NCBI RefSeq assembly: GCF_002154225.1
Contig: NZ_MTSE01000007.1
Location: 124,001-188,000 of the forward strand
Direction of reading: 5' to 3'
Origin: Hymenobacter crusticola
GTDB taxonomy: Bacteria; Bacteroidota; Bacteroidia; Cytophagales; Hymenobacteraceae
DNA length: 64,000 nt
Numbering within the stretch: the first letter of the stretch is position 1; the number at the start of each line of letters is the position of its first letter. Below are positions 44,103-52,707 of this stretch, piece by piece. A program made the translations under genes and the position numbers. A model generated the notes under the pieces. It worked only from the letters and a program-made list of their open reading frames with translations. It ran no database searches and had not been told where the DNA came from.

Positions 44103-44216
44103 TTCTTTTGTACCAACCGCCATTCGCGTTTTGGTGGGACAAAAGTACTGCGGTTTTCTAAATCTGCAAGACCGTAAAGCATGTTTTGTGGAAAAAAGTT
44201 GAAACTGTTCACAAAA

Positions 44217-44249
44217 AAAGCAGGCGGAGATTCTTCTCCGCCTGCTTTT
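44217..44249 (-). terminator. Terminator of the TonB-dependent receptor gene
   Basis: A 14-15-bp stem (AAAAGCAGGCGGAGA and complement, 4-base loop) with a T-run on the minus strand, 20 bases after the stop codon. Confidence 0.9.
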
Positions 44250-44268
44250 AAATTGATAATGAGCTGAC

Positions 44269-47200
44269 CTAGTTGAAGGTATAACGTAAGCCCATTTGCA
44301 TGTAGTAAGTCGAAGAAGTAGAGACTGTATTACGGAACGTCGACGTGATAGGTTGATTACGGTCCGTTGCTAAGCGGAAAGTTGGCCTAACTGTACCACC
44401 AGGAACCAAGTTAGCTTGGTTTGTTGGTACCAAGATCGAGTTGTTGTTCACTGTTTGGAAAATACCCCAATTCTTATTGAGCAAGTTGCCAACGTTGAAG
44501 ATATCAAGTGTAAACTGTAGGGTGTTACGCTTGCCAGCTGTTACGAATACATCCTGTGCGAACTTAAGGTCAAATTGGTTACGCCAGGGATATTTAGCGC
44601 CGTTGCGCTCTGCATATTGACCACGACGCGAATTGAGGTAAGGATCTTGTTCAATGTAACGGAAAAACATGTCACTTTGCTGACGAGCCGTATAGTTGTT
44701 CGGTGCTGCAGTTGTACCATAATTGAAATCAGTGAAGGTAATCTCCGTAGCGTCTTTCGGTACGTAGATCAGGTCATTGTTTTGTCCATCACGATTTAAG
44801 TCACCACCATAGAGGTATGAGAAGCGACCTTGTGCAGATCCTGAATAAAATACAGAGAATTGAGTAGCTAAGTGTTTTAAGTATTCCTTACGGTATGAGA
44901 ACGAAGCTACTAGACGACTTGGAACAACATAGTTAGCATAGCTCAAGGTCGGTTTATTAGCATCATTTACAACCGAATTAAGAGACCATGTGTTGATCAA
45001 TTGGTCACCGCTACCATCATATAGTACGCGAGCATCACTACGTACATAAGCTAACGAAGCAAACATGCCGTTGCTGAAGCGCTTATCTAATTTAGCTGTA
45101 GCCGACCAATAATAACCTTTATGGCCATTGGTCAAAACAATTGGGTTGAAGGCCGTAGTGCCAGTCGAGCTAGCTAGACCAGTACCAGTCAAAGGTACCG
45201 TAAACTTCTGTGTGGGTGAGTTTGGGTAAATATCCCGGTTGTCAGGATAGCCATTTACAGTCAACTTCACTGGGTTTACCAAGTTGTAGTTCTGTCCTAA
45301 TGCTACGCGGATGTCTTTGTTGTAAATACCTTCTAAGGTACCAACGATACCACCAGGCAATTGAGCATCCACTGCTAAGCTGCTTTTCCAAGCTTGTGGG
45401 TTCTTGAAGTTAGGATCAGTCGCGCTAATAGTGCTCGGTATAACTGAACCTGGAGTCGGCTGCATCGCTGGAAGATATGCATTCGGATCAGGATTGAAGC
45501 CGTTCATACCAGTGGGTAAGCCGTTAGGGTTGTTTATCGTCGTCCAAGTTTGCGTCACCTGTAACAGGCCAGCGTCACCTGACTGAGATACAATCCATAC
45601 AGTTGGCACACGGCCAGCGAAGATACCCGAACCACCACGGATTTGCAGCGTACGGTCGCCCTTCACATCGTAATTGAAACCAACCCGGGGCGATAGCAAA
45701 ACGCGGTTTTTAGGCAGAACACCCGTGTCAATCTTTCTGCCGTTTGTGAAGTTCAGTTCAGCAACCAACGGGTGCGTTTTTACTTCGTCTACGTTCAAAT
45801 AGGCATTCAACTCAGCACGCAGACCAGCCGTTATGCGCAGACGATCTGTAACTGCATATTCATCTTGAGCATATATAGAGCCCTGTGCTGTCTTAAAGCG
45901 TGGGAAAGCTTGTTGGTATCCAGGTAGTAGCGAATAGGTAAGCGCAAAATCGATGGGGTTCCGACCTTCTGCAAAGTCGCTCCAAGAGTTGAAAGTATAA
46001 TAGCTAGTAGCAAAACGCTGGAAGCCATTCTTGGTAATTTGCATATCACCTTGGAGACCTGCCGTCAAGGTATGCTTGCCCACAGTTGTTGTTACAAAGT
46101 CAACAATAGAGGTAGTCTTTACATCCCGTAGGTTGCCGAGCGTGAATGGTTCGTATCCGAACGAAGTGTAAGGGTTACCATAACCAGTATAAGTAGTGTT
46201 GGCAGCATTCCTAGGGCTAGTACCATCCAGAATATCAACGAACGGAAAAAGCGTACTGTTAGAACTACGTGGATCGTTCTGTTGTGTGAAGGTGCCACGC
46301 AAGGTATTAAAGAACTTGCCGCCAATAGTCGAGTTCAACTCAGCTGCGAATGAATAGAAGTTCGCTTCCTGGAAATAGTTTGAGTTCTCGTAAGACAGAG
46401 CAAAGTTGCTAGTACGCGAGTTTGGAAAACCACTTAAAGGGCTACGTGAGGTGCTAACAAAAGAAGGTGACTTGCTTTCAACCTGGTTATAACGTACCGT
46501 AAAGCGGTTGTTAGCGTTAATGTTCCAGTCGAGACGACCTAGAATGCGAGTGTTGTCGCTTTTGAAGCTATAACCTTGGTATGGGCCAGTCTCGTAACCA
46601 TATTTTTCGCGTAGAAAAGCACTGTAAGCATCCAAATTCTCAACAGTAGGCCGCACTACGTTAGCGGGCGAGTTACTGCCACCATAAGGAACCGCGGTAG
46701 TAGAAGCTATATTCTGTTGACCGGGGTTGGTTTCGTTACCACGCTCCGCATTTATAAAGAAGAAGAGCTTGTCCTTGATGATTGGGCCACCTAAACGGAA
46801 ACCGTATTGCTTGATATTCTGTGACTGCTTAGTGAATTTATCGTAGCCAACTTCGTTGCCCACGAAATTTTGATTGCGCCAGTACTCATAGACTGAACCC
46901 GAGAAGTCATTAGTGCCTGAACGAGTTACAGCATTAATAGCACCACCAATGAAACCTGATTGACGAACGTCAAAAGGAGTGAGGTTTACCGTAATTTCTT
47001 CAATAGCATCCAGCGAAATAGGCGAGCCACCAGCTGGTAGGTTGCCGCCAATGCCAAAGTTGTTATTAAAGTCAGAGCCATCTACAGTAATATTATTCTG
47101 TCGGTAATTGCCACCACCGAAGGAAGGAGCTGCGTTACCAGTTGTAGTTGCGGCCTGCGGAGTCAAACGTAAAAAGTCATTCAAGCTACGGTTGATAGTA

Positions 47201-47658
47201 GGTAGACGTTGAATTTCCTGTGTGCCAATGTTCGTGACAGCACCAGAGCGTTCTGCATTAAGAACGGAACGTGGATCAGTTCCTGTTACTGTTACACCAG
47301 CTAGTTGCGTGCTGGTCTCGCTCAAGTTGATATCGAGACGTTGAGTCTGACCCAAAGTTAGAAAGATACCTTCTCGCGTAACATCTTGATAGCCTACGAA
47401 CGTTACACGAATGGTATAAGGGCCACCCACGCGCATATTTTGCAGATTAAAGCGGCCATCTGAGTTTGTAGGCGCTACATACTGAGTGTTCGTAGGTGTG
47501 TGCACCGCAATGACTGTAGCTCCAGGCAAGCCGGCTCCAGATTGATCAGTAATGACACCGGTCATACTAGAGGTCGTTATGCCCTGGCTCCAACCCGTGT
47601 GCACTGACAGTAATGTCAGCAACAGCAGCAGTAGATGGGGTAAACGTATTTGTTTCAT
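44269..47658 (-). CDS. TonB-dependent receptor with carboxypeptidase-regulatory-like N-terminal domain (SusC/OmpA-like)
   Basis: A 1129-residue outer-membrane protein. Signal peptide ends HTGWSQ; a carboxypeptidase-like Ig domain (about residues 30-110; GVITDQSGAGLPGATVIAV) is followed by the plug (about 120-240; PTINRSLNDFLRLTPQ, then ITVDGSDFNNNFG) and a large barrel ending in LRYTFN. No SusD partner is nearby, so it belongs to the stand-alone class; the substrate is unknown. I start at ATG 47658 (MKQIRLPHLLLLL), which opens the signal peptide, not at 47712. A TAGCTTTG box lies 53 bases upstream. Confidence 0.93.
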   Translation of the reverse strand: MKQIRLPHLLLLLLTLLSVHTGWSQGITTSSMTGVITDQSGAGLPGATVIAVHTPTNTQYVAPTNSDGRFNLQNMRVGGPYTIRVTFVGYQDVTREGIFLTLGQTQRLDINLSETSTQLAGVTVTGTDPRSVLNAERSGAVTNIGTQEIQRLPTINRSLNDFLRLTPQAATTTGNAAPSFGGGNYRQNNITVDGSDFNNNFGIGGNLPAGGSPISLDAIEEITVNLTPFDVRQSGFIGGAINAVTRSGTNDFSGSVYEYWRNQNFVGNEVGYDKFTKQSQNIKQYGFRLGGPIIKDKLFFFINAERGNETNPGQQNIASTTAVPYGGSNSPANVVRPTVENLDAYSAFLREKYGYETGPYQGYSFKSDNTRILGRLDWNINANNRFTVRYNQVESKSPSFVSTSRSPLSGFPNSRTSNFALSYENSNYFQEANFYSFAAELNSTIGGKFFNTLRGTFTQQNDPRSSNSTLFPFVDILDGTSPRNAANTTYTGYGNPYTSFGYEPFTLGNLRDVKTTSIVDFVTTTVGKHTLTAGLQGDMQITKNGFQRFATSYYTFNSWSDFAEGRNPIDFALTYSLLPGYQQAFPRFKTAQGSIYAQDEYAVTDRLRITAGLRAELNAYLNVDEVKTHPLVAELNFTNGRKIDTGVLPKNRVLLSPRVGFNYDVKGDRTLQIRGGSGIFAGRVPTVWIVSQSGDAGLLQVTQTWTTINNPNGLPTGMNGFNPDPNAYLPAMQPTPGSVIPSTISATDPNFKNPQAWKSSLAVDAQLPGGIVGTLEGIYNKDIRVALGQNYNLVNPVKLTVNGYPDNRDIYPNSPTQKFTVPLTGTGLASSTGTTAFNPIVLTNGHKGYYWSATAKLDKRFSNGMFASLAYVRSDARVLYDGSGDQLINTWSLNSVVNDANKPTLSYANYVVPSRLVASFSYRKEYLKHLATQFSVFYSGSAQGRFSYLYGGDLNRDGQNNDLIYVPKDATEITFTDFNYGTTAAPNNYTARQQSDMFFRYIEQDPYLNSRRGQYAERNGAKYPWRNQFDLKFAQDVFVTAGKRNTLQFTLDIFNVGNLLNKNWGIFQTVNNNSILVPTNQANLVPGGTVRPTFRLATDRNQPITSTFRNTVSTSSTYYMQMGLRYTFN

Positions 47659-47711
47659 AAAGAGTGAAAAAAGTGAAAAAAGAGGCTGAAGTGGTGTGTG
47701 CAAAAGCCGCA

Positions 47712-47719
47712 CAAAGCTA
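47712..47719 (-). promoter_or_regulatory. -7 promoter box for the TonB-dependent receptor gene
   Basis: The minus strand reads TAGCTTTG, matching TAnnTTTG. A TTG lies 15 bases upstream (slightly closer than usual). The leader is about 45 bases, and the box rules out the ATG at 47712. Confidence 0.55.
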
Positions 47720-47810
47720 CGAACGAGTTTAGAGCAATAGGTTACCGAATTGTTACTACCAAGTAACCTAGGTAATAAAACGTGATAATGCTACATTAAC
47801 AAGATGATAA

Positions 47811-48494
47811 TCATAGTTTTGGCCTGACCGCCTTGATGAACCGACTCAGAAAATAGTCCGTGTCAAAAGTATTTTCTACTACTCCTAAACTGGTAGAAGA
47901 ATGAATAAACTGCACATCTTCGGCTGTAGCTTGCGTCACTAATCCCACGTGCGTTATGACAGAGCTACCCGGCGAGGCTCCAAAAAATACCAAATCACCA
48001 ACTTGAAGATTTTGCGGCTTCACGGGGTCTCCCCAAACTGCTTGCTCGTTAGAGGAACGAGGAATTTGAACATCAATAGCCGCGAAGGCAGCATAAAGCA
48101 GGCCAGAACAGTCAATACCTAGGCGGGTTGTTCCGCCATATTTATAAGGTGTGCCTTCGTAGGAACGGGCTGTCTCGATGACTGTGGCAAGGGCTTGGGG
48201 CAAATTAGCGGGCAGTGGACGCCGCTCAGACGGGGCGCGCTTGATTACTACTTTGGTGTTGCCGGAAAGAGAAGAAATTTTCGATTTTGAGCGCACAGTA
48301 GGAGTGCTGCTCCGGCGGCGTGCGTTGGCTTTTAGGCGTGCCATCTCGCGGGCTGAATGGTAACGGCCATTCCGGTAGTTCACTTTTCGGGTAGGCCCGC
48401 AACTTGCCAGCCAAGTAATAATCCCGAGCATAATTACCGTTAGTAAGCAGCGCCAACGCCCTGAATGCTGTACCTTCGCAACCTGTTCCTGCAT
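47811..48494 (-). CDS. NlpC/P60-family cell-wall peptidase lipoprotein
   Basis: A 227-residue lipoprotein (lipobox WLASC, Cys about residue 32). A basic, Ser-rich spacer follows (residues 40-100). The C40 peptidase domain has the catalytic Cys in GIDCSGLLY, the His in VITHVGLV and a third polar residue in VQFIHSS. It probably cleaves stem peptides of peptidoglycan. A TATCTTTG box ends 7 bases before ATG 48494; the alternative start at 48551 overlaps the divergent glcD gene. Confidence 0.88.
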   Translation of the reverse strand: MQEQVAKVQHSGRWRCLLTVIMLGIITWLASCGPTRKVNYRNGRYHSAREMARLKANARRRSSTPTVRSKSKISSLSGNTKVVIKRAPSERRPLPANLPQALATVIETARSYEGTPYKYGGTTRLGIDCSGLLYAAFAAIDVQIPRSSNEQAVWGDPVKPQNLQVGDLVFFGASPGSSVITHVGLVTQATAEDVQFIHSSTSLGVVENTFDTDYFLSRFIKAVRPKL

Positions 48495-48501
48495 CGGGGG
48501 A

Positions 48502-48509
48502 CAAAGATA
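48502..48509 (-). promoter_or_regulatory. -7 promoter box abutting the NlpC/P60 gene start
   Basis: The minus strand reads TATCTTTG, with 7 bases to ATG 48494. This spacing would put transcription start at or next to the start codon, so a leaderless transcript is possible. Confidence 0.5.
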
Positions 48510-48539
48510 CGTGAATAGGCCATTCGACCTTCTGTCTCT

Positions 48540-49949
48540 ATGAATTTTCAACCGCTAACACCTGAATTGGTTGCTGCTTTCGAACAAATTGTAGGCCAGC
48601 ACCACGTGCTCACCGCCCAAGGCGTCGAAGCCGACGTATACGCTGACTACGGCCGCGACCATACCGAAGACCTGCATTACGCGCCTGATGTGGTGCTGCG
48701 TCCGGCTAACGCTGAAGAGATTAGCCAAATTGTGCGGCTTTGCCACGAGCACCATGTTCCCGTAACGCCCCGCGGTGCCGGTACGGGTCTGAGTGGAGGT
48801 GCATTGCCTGTGCACAACGGTGTAGTAATCAGTACAGAACGCCTCAACAAAATCATCGAGATTGATGAGCGAAACCTGCAAGCTACAGTAGAGCCAGGCG
48901 TAATCAATCAGGTATTTCAGGAAGCGGTGCAGGCAAAGGGATTGTTCTATCCACCCGATCCGGCTAGTAAAGGCAGCTGCTTTTTGGGCGGTAACCTAAG
49001 CGAAAGCAGTGGTGGACCGAAGGCCGTAAAATATGGTGTGACGAAGGACTACGTGCTGAATGTACAAGTAGTGTTACCCACAGGTGATATCATCTGGACT
49101 GGAGCCAACGTACTGAAGAATGCTACGGGATACAATCTGACCCAATTGATGATTGGTTCGGAGGGCACCCTAGGTATTATCACGCGTATTGTATTCCGCT
49201 TGATTCCGTACCCGCAGCAGAACATCGTGTTGCTGGTACCGTTTCGGAATGAAGAACAAGCCGCAGCGGCCGTGTCCGAGATATTCCGTCAGGGTATTGT
49301 GCCTTCCGGAATGGAGTTTATGGAACGAGAAGCCATCGAATGGTCATCACGCTACCTGAATATTCCGCTCACGTTGCCCGAAGATATCCTTGCGCACTTG
49401 CTCATTGAGCTGGATGGGCAAGATCTGGATCAGCTATATAAGGAAGCTGAAAACCTGTATGGCGTACTGGAGAAGTACGACATCGGAGAAATATTACTCG
49501 CTGACACGGTTGCGCAGAAAGAAGAACTCTGGAAAATTCGTCGCAATGTGGGTAATTCCGTGCGCTACAATTCGGTTTATAAAGAAGAGGACACCGTCGT
49601 ACCCCGCGCTGAGCTGCCGAAGCTGCTGAAGGGCGTGAAAGAAATCGGGCGTCGTTATGGCTTCAACTCTGTATGCTACGGTCACGCTGGGGACGGCAAC
49701 CTCCACATCAATATTATCCGCGGGAACCTGTCGGATGAGATGTGGAACCATGGACTGCGCGAGCCTATAAAGGAGTTGTTCCGGTTGTGCGTGAGCCTAG
49801 GTGGTACAATCTCCGGCGAGCACGGCATTGGCCTCGTGCAGAAGCCCTATATCGGTATTGCCATCGGTGAGGTGCAGCTAGAGCTAATGCGAGGCATCAA
49901 GCGAGTATTCGACCCTCACGGCATCATGAACCCTGGCAAAATATTCTAA
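48540..49949 (+). CDS. FAD-linked oxidoreductase, GlcD/D-lactate dehydrogenase type
   Basis: A 469-residue FAD-binding PCMH protein. The FAD-binding half has PRGAGTGLSGGALPV and FLGGNLSESSGGPKAVKYG. The C-terminal cap includes GHAGDGNLHINI (with the flavin-linked His) and GTISGEHGIGLVQKPY. It oxidises a 2-hydroxy acid, such as glycolate or D-lactate, to the keto acid. Only GlcD is present, without GlcE or GlcF, so it is a single-subunit enzyme. It is transcribed divergently from the NlpC gene; the start at 48540 has no Shine-Dalgarno. Confidence 0.9.
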   Translation: MNFQPLTPELVAAFEQIVGQHHVLTAQGVEADVYADYGRDHTEDLHYAPDVVLRPANAEEISQIVRLCHEHHVPVTPRGAGTGLSGGALPVHNGVVISTERLNKIIEIDERNLQATVEPGVINQVFQEAVQAKGLFYPPDPASKGSCFLGGNLSESSGGPKAVKYGVTKDYVLNVQVVLPTGDIIWTGANVLKNATGYNLTQLMIGSEGTLGIITRIVFRLIPYPQQNIVLLVPFRNEEQAAAAVSEIFRQGIVPSGMEFMEREAIEWSSRYLNIPLTLPEDILAHLLIELDGQDLDQLYKEAENLYGVLEKYDIGEILLADTVAQKEELWKIRRNVGNSVRYNSVYKEEDTVVPRAELPKLLKGVKEIGRRYGFNSVCYGHAGDGNLHINIIRGNLSDEMWNHGLREPIKELFRLCVSLGGTISGEHGIGLVQKPYIGIAIGEVQLELMRGIKRVFDPHGIMNPGKIF

Positions 49950-49960
49950 GTCTATCTACA

Positions 49961-50116
49961 CCACGGATTTAGTAGAATTTTACGGATTCCGCGGATGACT
50001 TCCACGAATTTATCACCACGTTGTAAAGACAAAAGGCATCCTATTCAGGATGCCTTTTGTGTTCTAATAGTGTCCACAAAATCCGCGGAATCCGTAAAAT
50101 CCGACCGAATCCGTGG
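49961..50116. repeat. Long inverted repeat enclosing a terminator
   Basis: A 36-base left arm (49961-49996) and right arm (50081-50116) pair with four mismatches; 20 bases are perfect (ATCCGCGGAATCCGTAAAAT), then 9 more (AATCCGTGG). The loop holds the glcD terminator. The motif AATCCGTGG resembles intergenic palindromes known to be dispersed in many bacterial genomes, though I saw no second copy here. Confidence 0.8.
50029..50060 (+). terminator. Terminator in the loop of the inverted repeat
   Basis: A 14-bp perfect stem (ACAAAAGGCATCCT and complement) with a 4-base loop and T-run. It can serve the plus-strand glcD and the minus-strand neighbour. Confidence 0.85.
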
Positions 50117-50123
50117 TTCAGGT

Positions 50124-50621
50124 TTACTGCTCGCCTTTCAGTTTGTCCTCGCCGCCGTACGGCGCTCCTGCGGTAATATCACCTTGCAAGCCACCGTTCG
50201 AAATGCCAGGGCTGCTCTCGGGCTGTCGTGCGGTAGTCGTATTATCTGTATTCACCTGAGAGCCGGTGGCTGGCTGACCGTTGCCTGTAATTACGGTTGT
50301 CTTTTCGCTAACCGGTCCGGCTATTTCCTCTACTTTTGCAACATATTGCCGTTGGGCGTCCTCTTGGCTGGTGCCTTTGTATTTGCTCCACGAATCCCAC
50401 TGCGCCTGTGACATGCCCTCGGGGCCGCTTGGGTTATCGGGCGTGTCATCGCCTACTTCATTCGTTTTGGCGTCGTGGTCACCTGCGGTGGCTTGCTTGT
50501 AAAGTCCGTAAAGATCCGTCATATGGGGGGCAGCCTCAGCAGGAGGTAGGCTATCTACGCGCGACACGGCGGCCTCAAATTGCTGCTGCAAATTCATTCG
50601 ATTCTGAAGGTCCATGGCCAT
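50124..50621 (-). CDS. Acyl-CoA-binding-protein domain with disordered C-terminal tail
   Basis: A 165-residue protein. Residues about 10-100 fit the acyl-CoA-binding protein fold: FEAAVSRVDSL, then LYGLYKQATAGD, QWDSWSKYKGTSQEDAQRQYVAKVEEI. These match the conserved Y-x-x-Y-K-Q-A-T-x-G-D and W-x-x-W-x-x-x-K-G-x-S-x-E-x-A motifs. An acidic insert (DTPDNPSGPEG) replaces the usual Arg-Pro-Gly segment. The last 60 residues are Thr/Gly/Pro-rich and predicted disordered. It would buffer or deliver long-chain acyl-CoA. ATG 50615 is an alternative start. Confidence 0.75.
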   Translation of the reverse strand: MAMDLQNRMNLQQQFEAAVSRVDSLPPAEAAPHMTDLYGLYKQATAGDHDAKTNEVGDDTPDNPSGPEGMSQAQWDSWSKYKGTSQEDAQRQYVAKVEEIAGPVSEKTTVITGNGQPATGSQVNTDNTTTARQPESSPGISNGGLQGDITAGAPYGGEDKLKGEQ

Positions 50622-50735
50622 ATAGTTAGAAAGGGGAATTAATTTCGTGTACTAGCATGGCATAGCTTTGGTTACGAGCCGTGGCTGCTACCTTGCGCCA
50701 AGCAAGCCTCGATAGTTTGTAATTTGGGCCTCATT

Positions 50736-52640
50736 ATGTGTGGAATTACCGGAACATTTGCTTTTACGGACGCCGGGCGCGCCTCCTTAGCCTCGTTGCA
50801 GGCTTCAACTGATGCCATCGTTAGCCGCGGGCCCGATTCACAAGGACACTTTGTATATGACCGCTGCGGCTTAGGTTTCCGCCGCCTCGCTATCCTCGAT
50901 CTGACTGCTGATGGTAATCAGCCTATGACTGACGAAGCTGGACGGTATACAATCGTCTTTAACGGCGAAATATTTAACTTCCGTGAGTTACGGCAAAAAC
51001 TCATGAAGAAAGGATATCGGTTTCATTCACAAACCGATACCGAAGTGATTTTGCAGCTCTATATTTCTGAAGGCCGCGGGTTCCTAAAGAAGTTAAATGG
51101 GTTTTTTGGTCTAGCTATCTACGATAAGGAGGAAGATTCTCTTTTCATTGCGCGCGACCGGATGGGGGAGAAGCCCTTGCTAGTTTACCGCGACGAGGAT
51201 AAACTGTTGTTTGCCTCGGAAATGAAGTCGCTACTGGCGCTCGGTATTCCGCGCAAGCTGGATTACGTTTCGCTTAGCCATTACTTACAGCTCAACTATA
51301 TTCCGGGCCCAGCTACTATCTTCAAAGGAGTGAAGAAGTTGTTGCCGGGGCACTACTTATATATCAAAGGGAAGAAAATTGTTCGGAAGCGCTGGTACAA
51401 GATCCCTTACGATCCGAAGAAGGTGCAGAAGAACAAGCTGAGCTACGAGCAGCAGCAAACAAAGCTAGTCGAACTGCTGGACGAAGCCACGTCGCGGCGG
51501 ATGGTAGCTGATGTGCCATTGGGCGCTTTCCTCAGTGGTGGCATTGACTCTTCTGTCATCGTGGCCCTAGCTTCCCGCCATACACAGCACCTGAATACGT
51601 TTAGTATTGGTTACCGCGACGAGCCTTTCTTCGACGAAACGAAGTACGCTAAGCTGGTGGCTGATAAGTATAAAACTAATCACACAGTCTTCTCGCTCAC
51701 GAACCAAGACTTGTATGACCATATCTTCGACGTCCTTAACTATATCGACGAGCCCTTTGCCGATTCGTCGGCGCTGGCGGTGTACATTCTGAGCAAACGC
51801 ACGCGCGAGCAAGTAACAGTTGCGCTTTCCGGCGATGGGGCCGACGAAATGTTTGCTGGCTACAACAAACACATGGGCGAGTTGCAGGTGCGACAAGGCG
51901 GCTTTAAAGCCGAAGCCGTAACAGGGTTGAACTTGCTGTGGGATGTGCTGCCAAAGTCGCGAAATTCCTTCTTTGGCAACCGCATCCGGCAGTTCCAACG
52001 CTTTTCGCGGGGTATGCTCAGCGGGCCCAAAGACCGCTACTGGGATTGGGCGTCGTTCGTTAATGAAAAGGATGCACGCAACCTATTAAGCGTTGACGCC
52101 CGCAAAAAGGTAGGTAAGAAGCTAGCAGAGAAACGCCGTCGGGATATCCTGGAAAACCTGCATGCCGAGGGAGACCTAAACGAGGTGCTGCTTACCGATA
52201 TGCAACTCGTGCTGCCTTACGATATGCTCACAAAGGTGGACATGATGAGCATGGCGAACTCATTGGAAGTGCGCCCGCCCTTCTTAGACCCGAACGTGGT
52301 CAACTTTGCTTTCTCCTTGCCAGTCGAAAGTAAGATTGATGCAAAGATGAAGAAGCGGCTTGTTCAGGATGCATTTCGCCCGATGCTGCCTGAAGAGCTG
52401 TACAAAAGGCCTAAGCAAGGATTCGAAGTGCCTCTGCTAAAGTGGTTTCGCAATGAGCTACGTCCTCTAATTACGGATGATTTACTTTCCGATGCTTTTG
52501 TCGAGGCGCAAGGAGTATTCGACGTAGACGCCATCCGTAAGTTGAAAGAACAATTGTTCTCTCGTAACCCTGGTGATGTGCATGCGCGCATCTGGGCGCT
52601 GGTTGTTTTTCAACATTGGTGGAAGAAGTGGATGATGTAA
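50736..52640 (+). CDS. asnB: Asparagine synthase (glutamine-hydrolysing) family
   Basis: A 634-residue amidotransferase. Translation starts at ATG 50736 so that Cys2 (MCGITG) is the N-terminal nucleophile after Met removal; the frame reaches 50724 but the extension would block Cys2. The glutaminase half has FNGEIFNFREL and RDRMGEKPL. The synthetase half has the PPi-loop motif SGGIDSS (near residue 268) and LSGDGADEMFAGY. It may make asparagine or, as some AsnB-like enzymes in polysaccharide loci do, amidate a sugar carboxylate. It precedes ugd by 67 bases. Confidence 0.92.
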   Translation: MCGITGTFAFTDAGRASLASLQASTDAIVSRGPDSQGHFVYDRCGLGFRRLAILDLTADGNQPMTDEAGRYTIVFNGEIFNFRELRQKLMKKGYRFHSQTDTEVILQLYISEGRGFLKKLNGFFGLAIYDKEEDSLFIARDRMGEKPLLVYRDEDKLLFASEMKSLLALGIPRKLDYVSLSHYLQLNYIPGPATIFKGVKKLLPGHYLYIKGKKIVRKRWYKIPYDPKKVQKNKLSYEQQQTKLVELLDEATSRRMVADVPLGAFLSGGIDSSVIVALASRHTQHLNTFSIGYRDEPFFDETKYAKLVADKYKTNHTVFSLTNQDLYDHIFDVLNYIDEPFADSSALAVYILSKRTREQVTVALSGDGADEMFAGYNKHMGELQVRQGGFKAEAVTGLNLLWDVLPKSRNSFFGNRIRQFQRFSRGMLSGPKDRYWDWASFVNEKDARNLLSVDARKKVGKKLAEKRRRDILENLHAEGDLNEVLLTDMQLVLPYDMLTKVDMMSMANSLEVRPPFLDPNVVNFAFSLPVESKIDAKMKKRLVQDAFRPMLPEELYKRPKQGFEVPLLKWFRNELRPLITDDLLSDAFVEAQGVFDVDAIRKLKEQLFSRNPGDVHARIWALVVFQHWWKKWMM

Positions 52641-52707
52641 TAGCGGAATATTCTTATATTTCGCCAAAATAAGATAAATAGGGTTTCTCATATCTAATCT
52701 TACCGTC

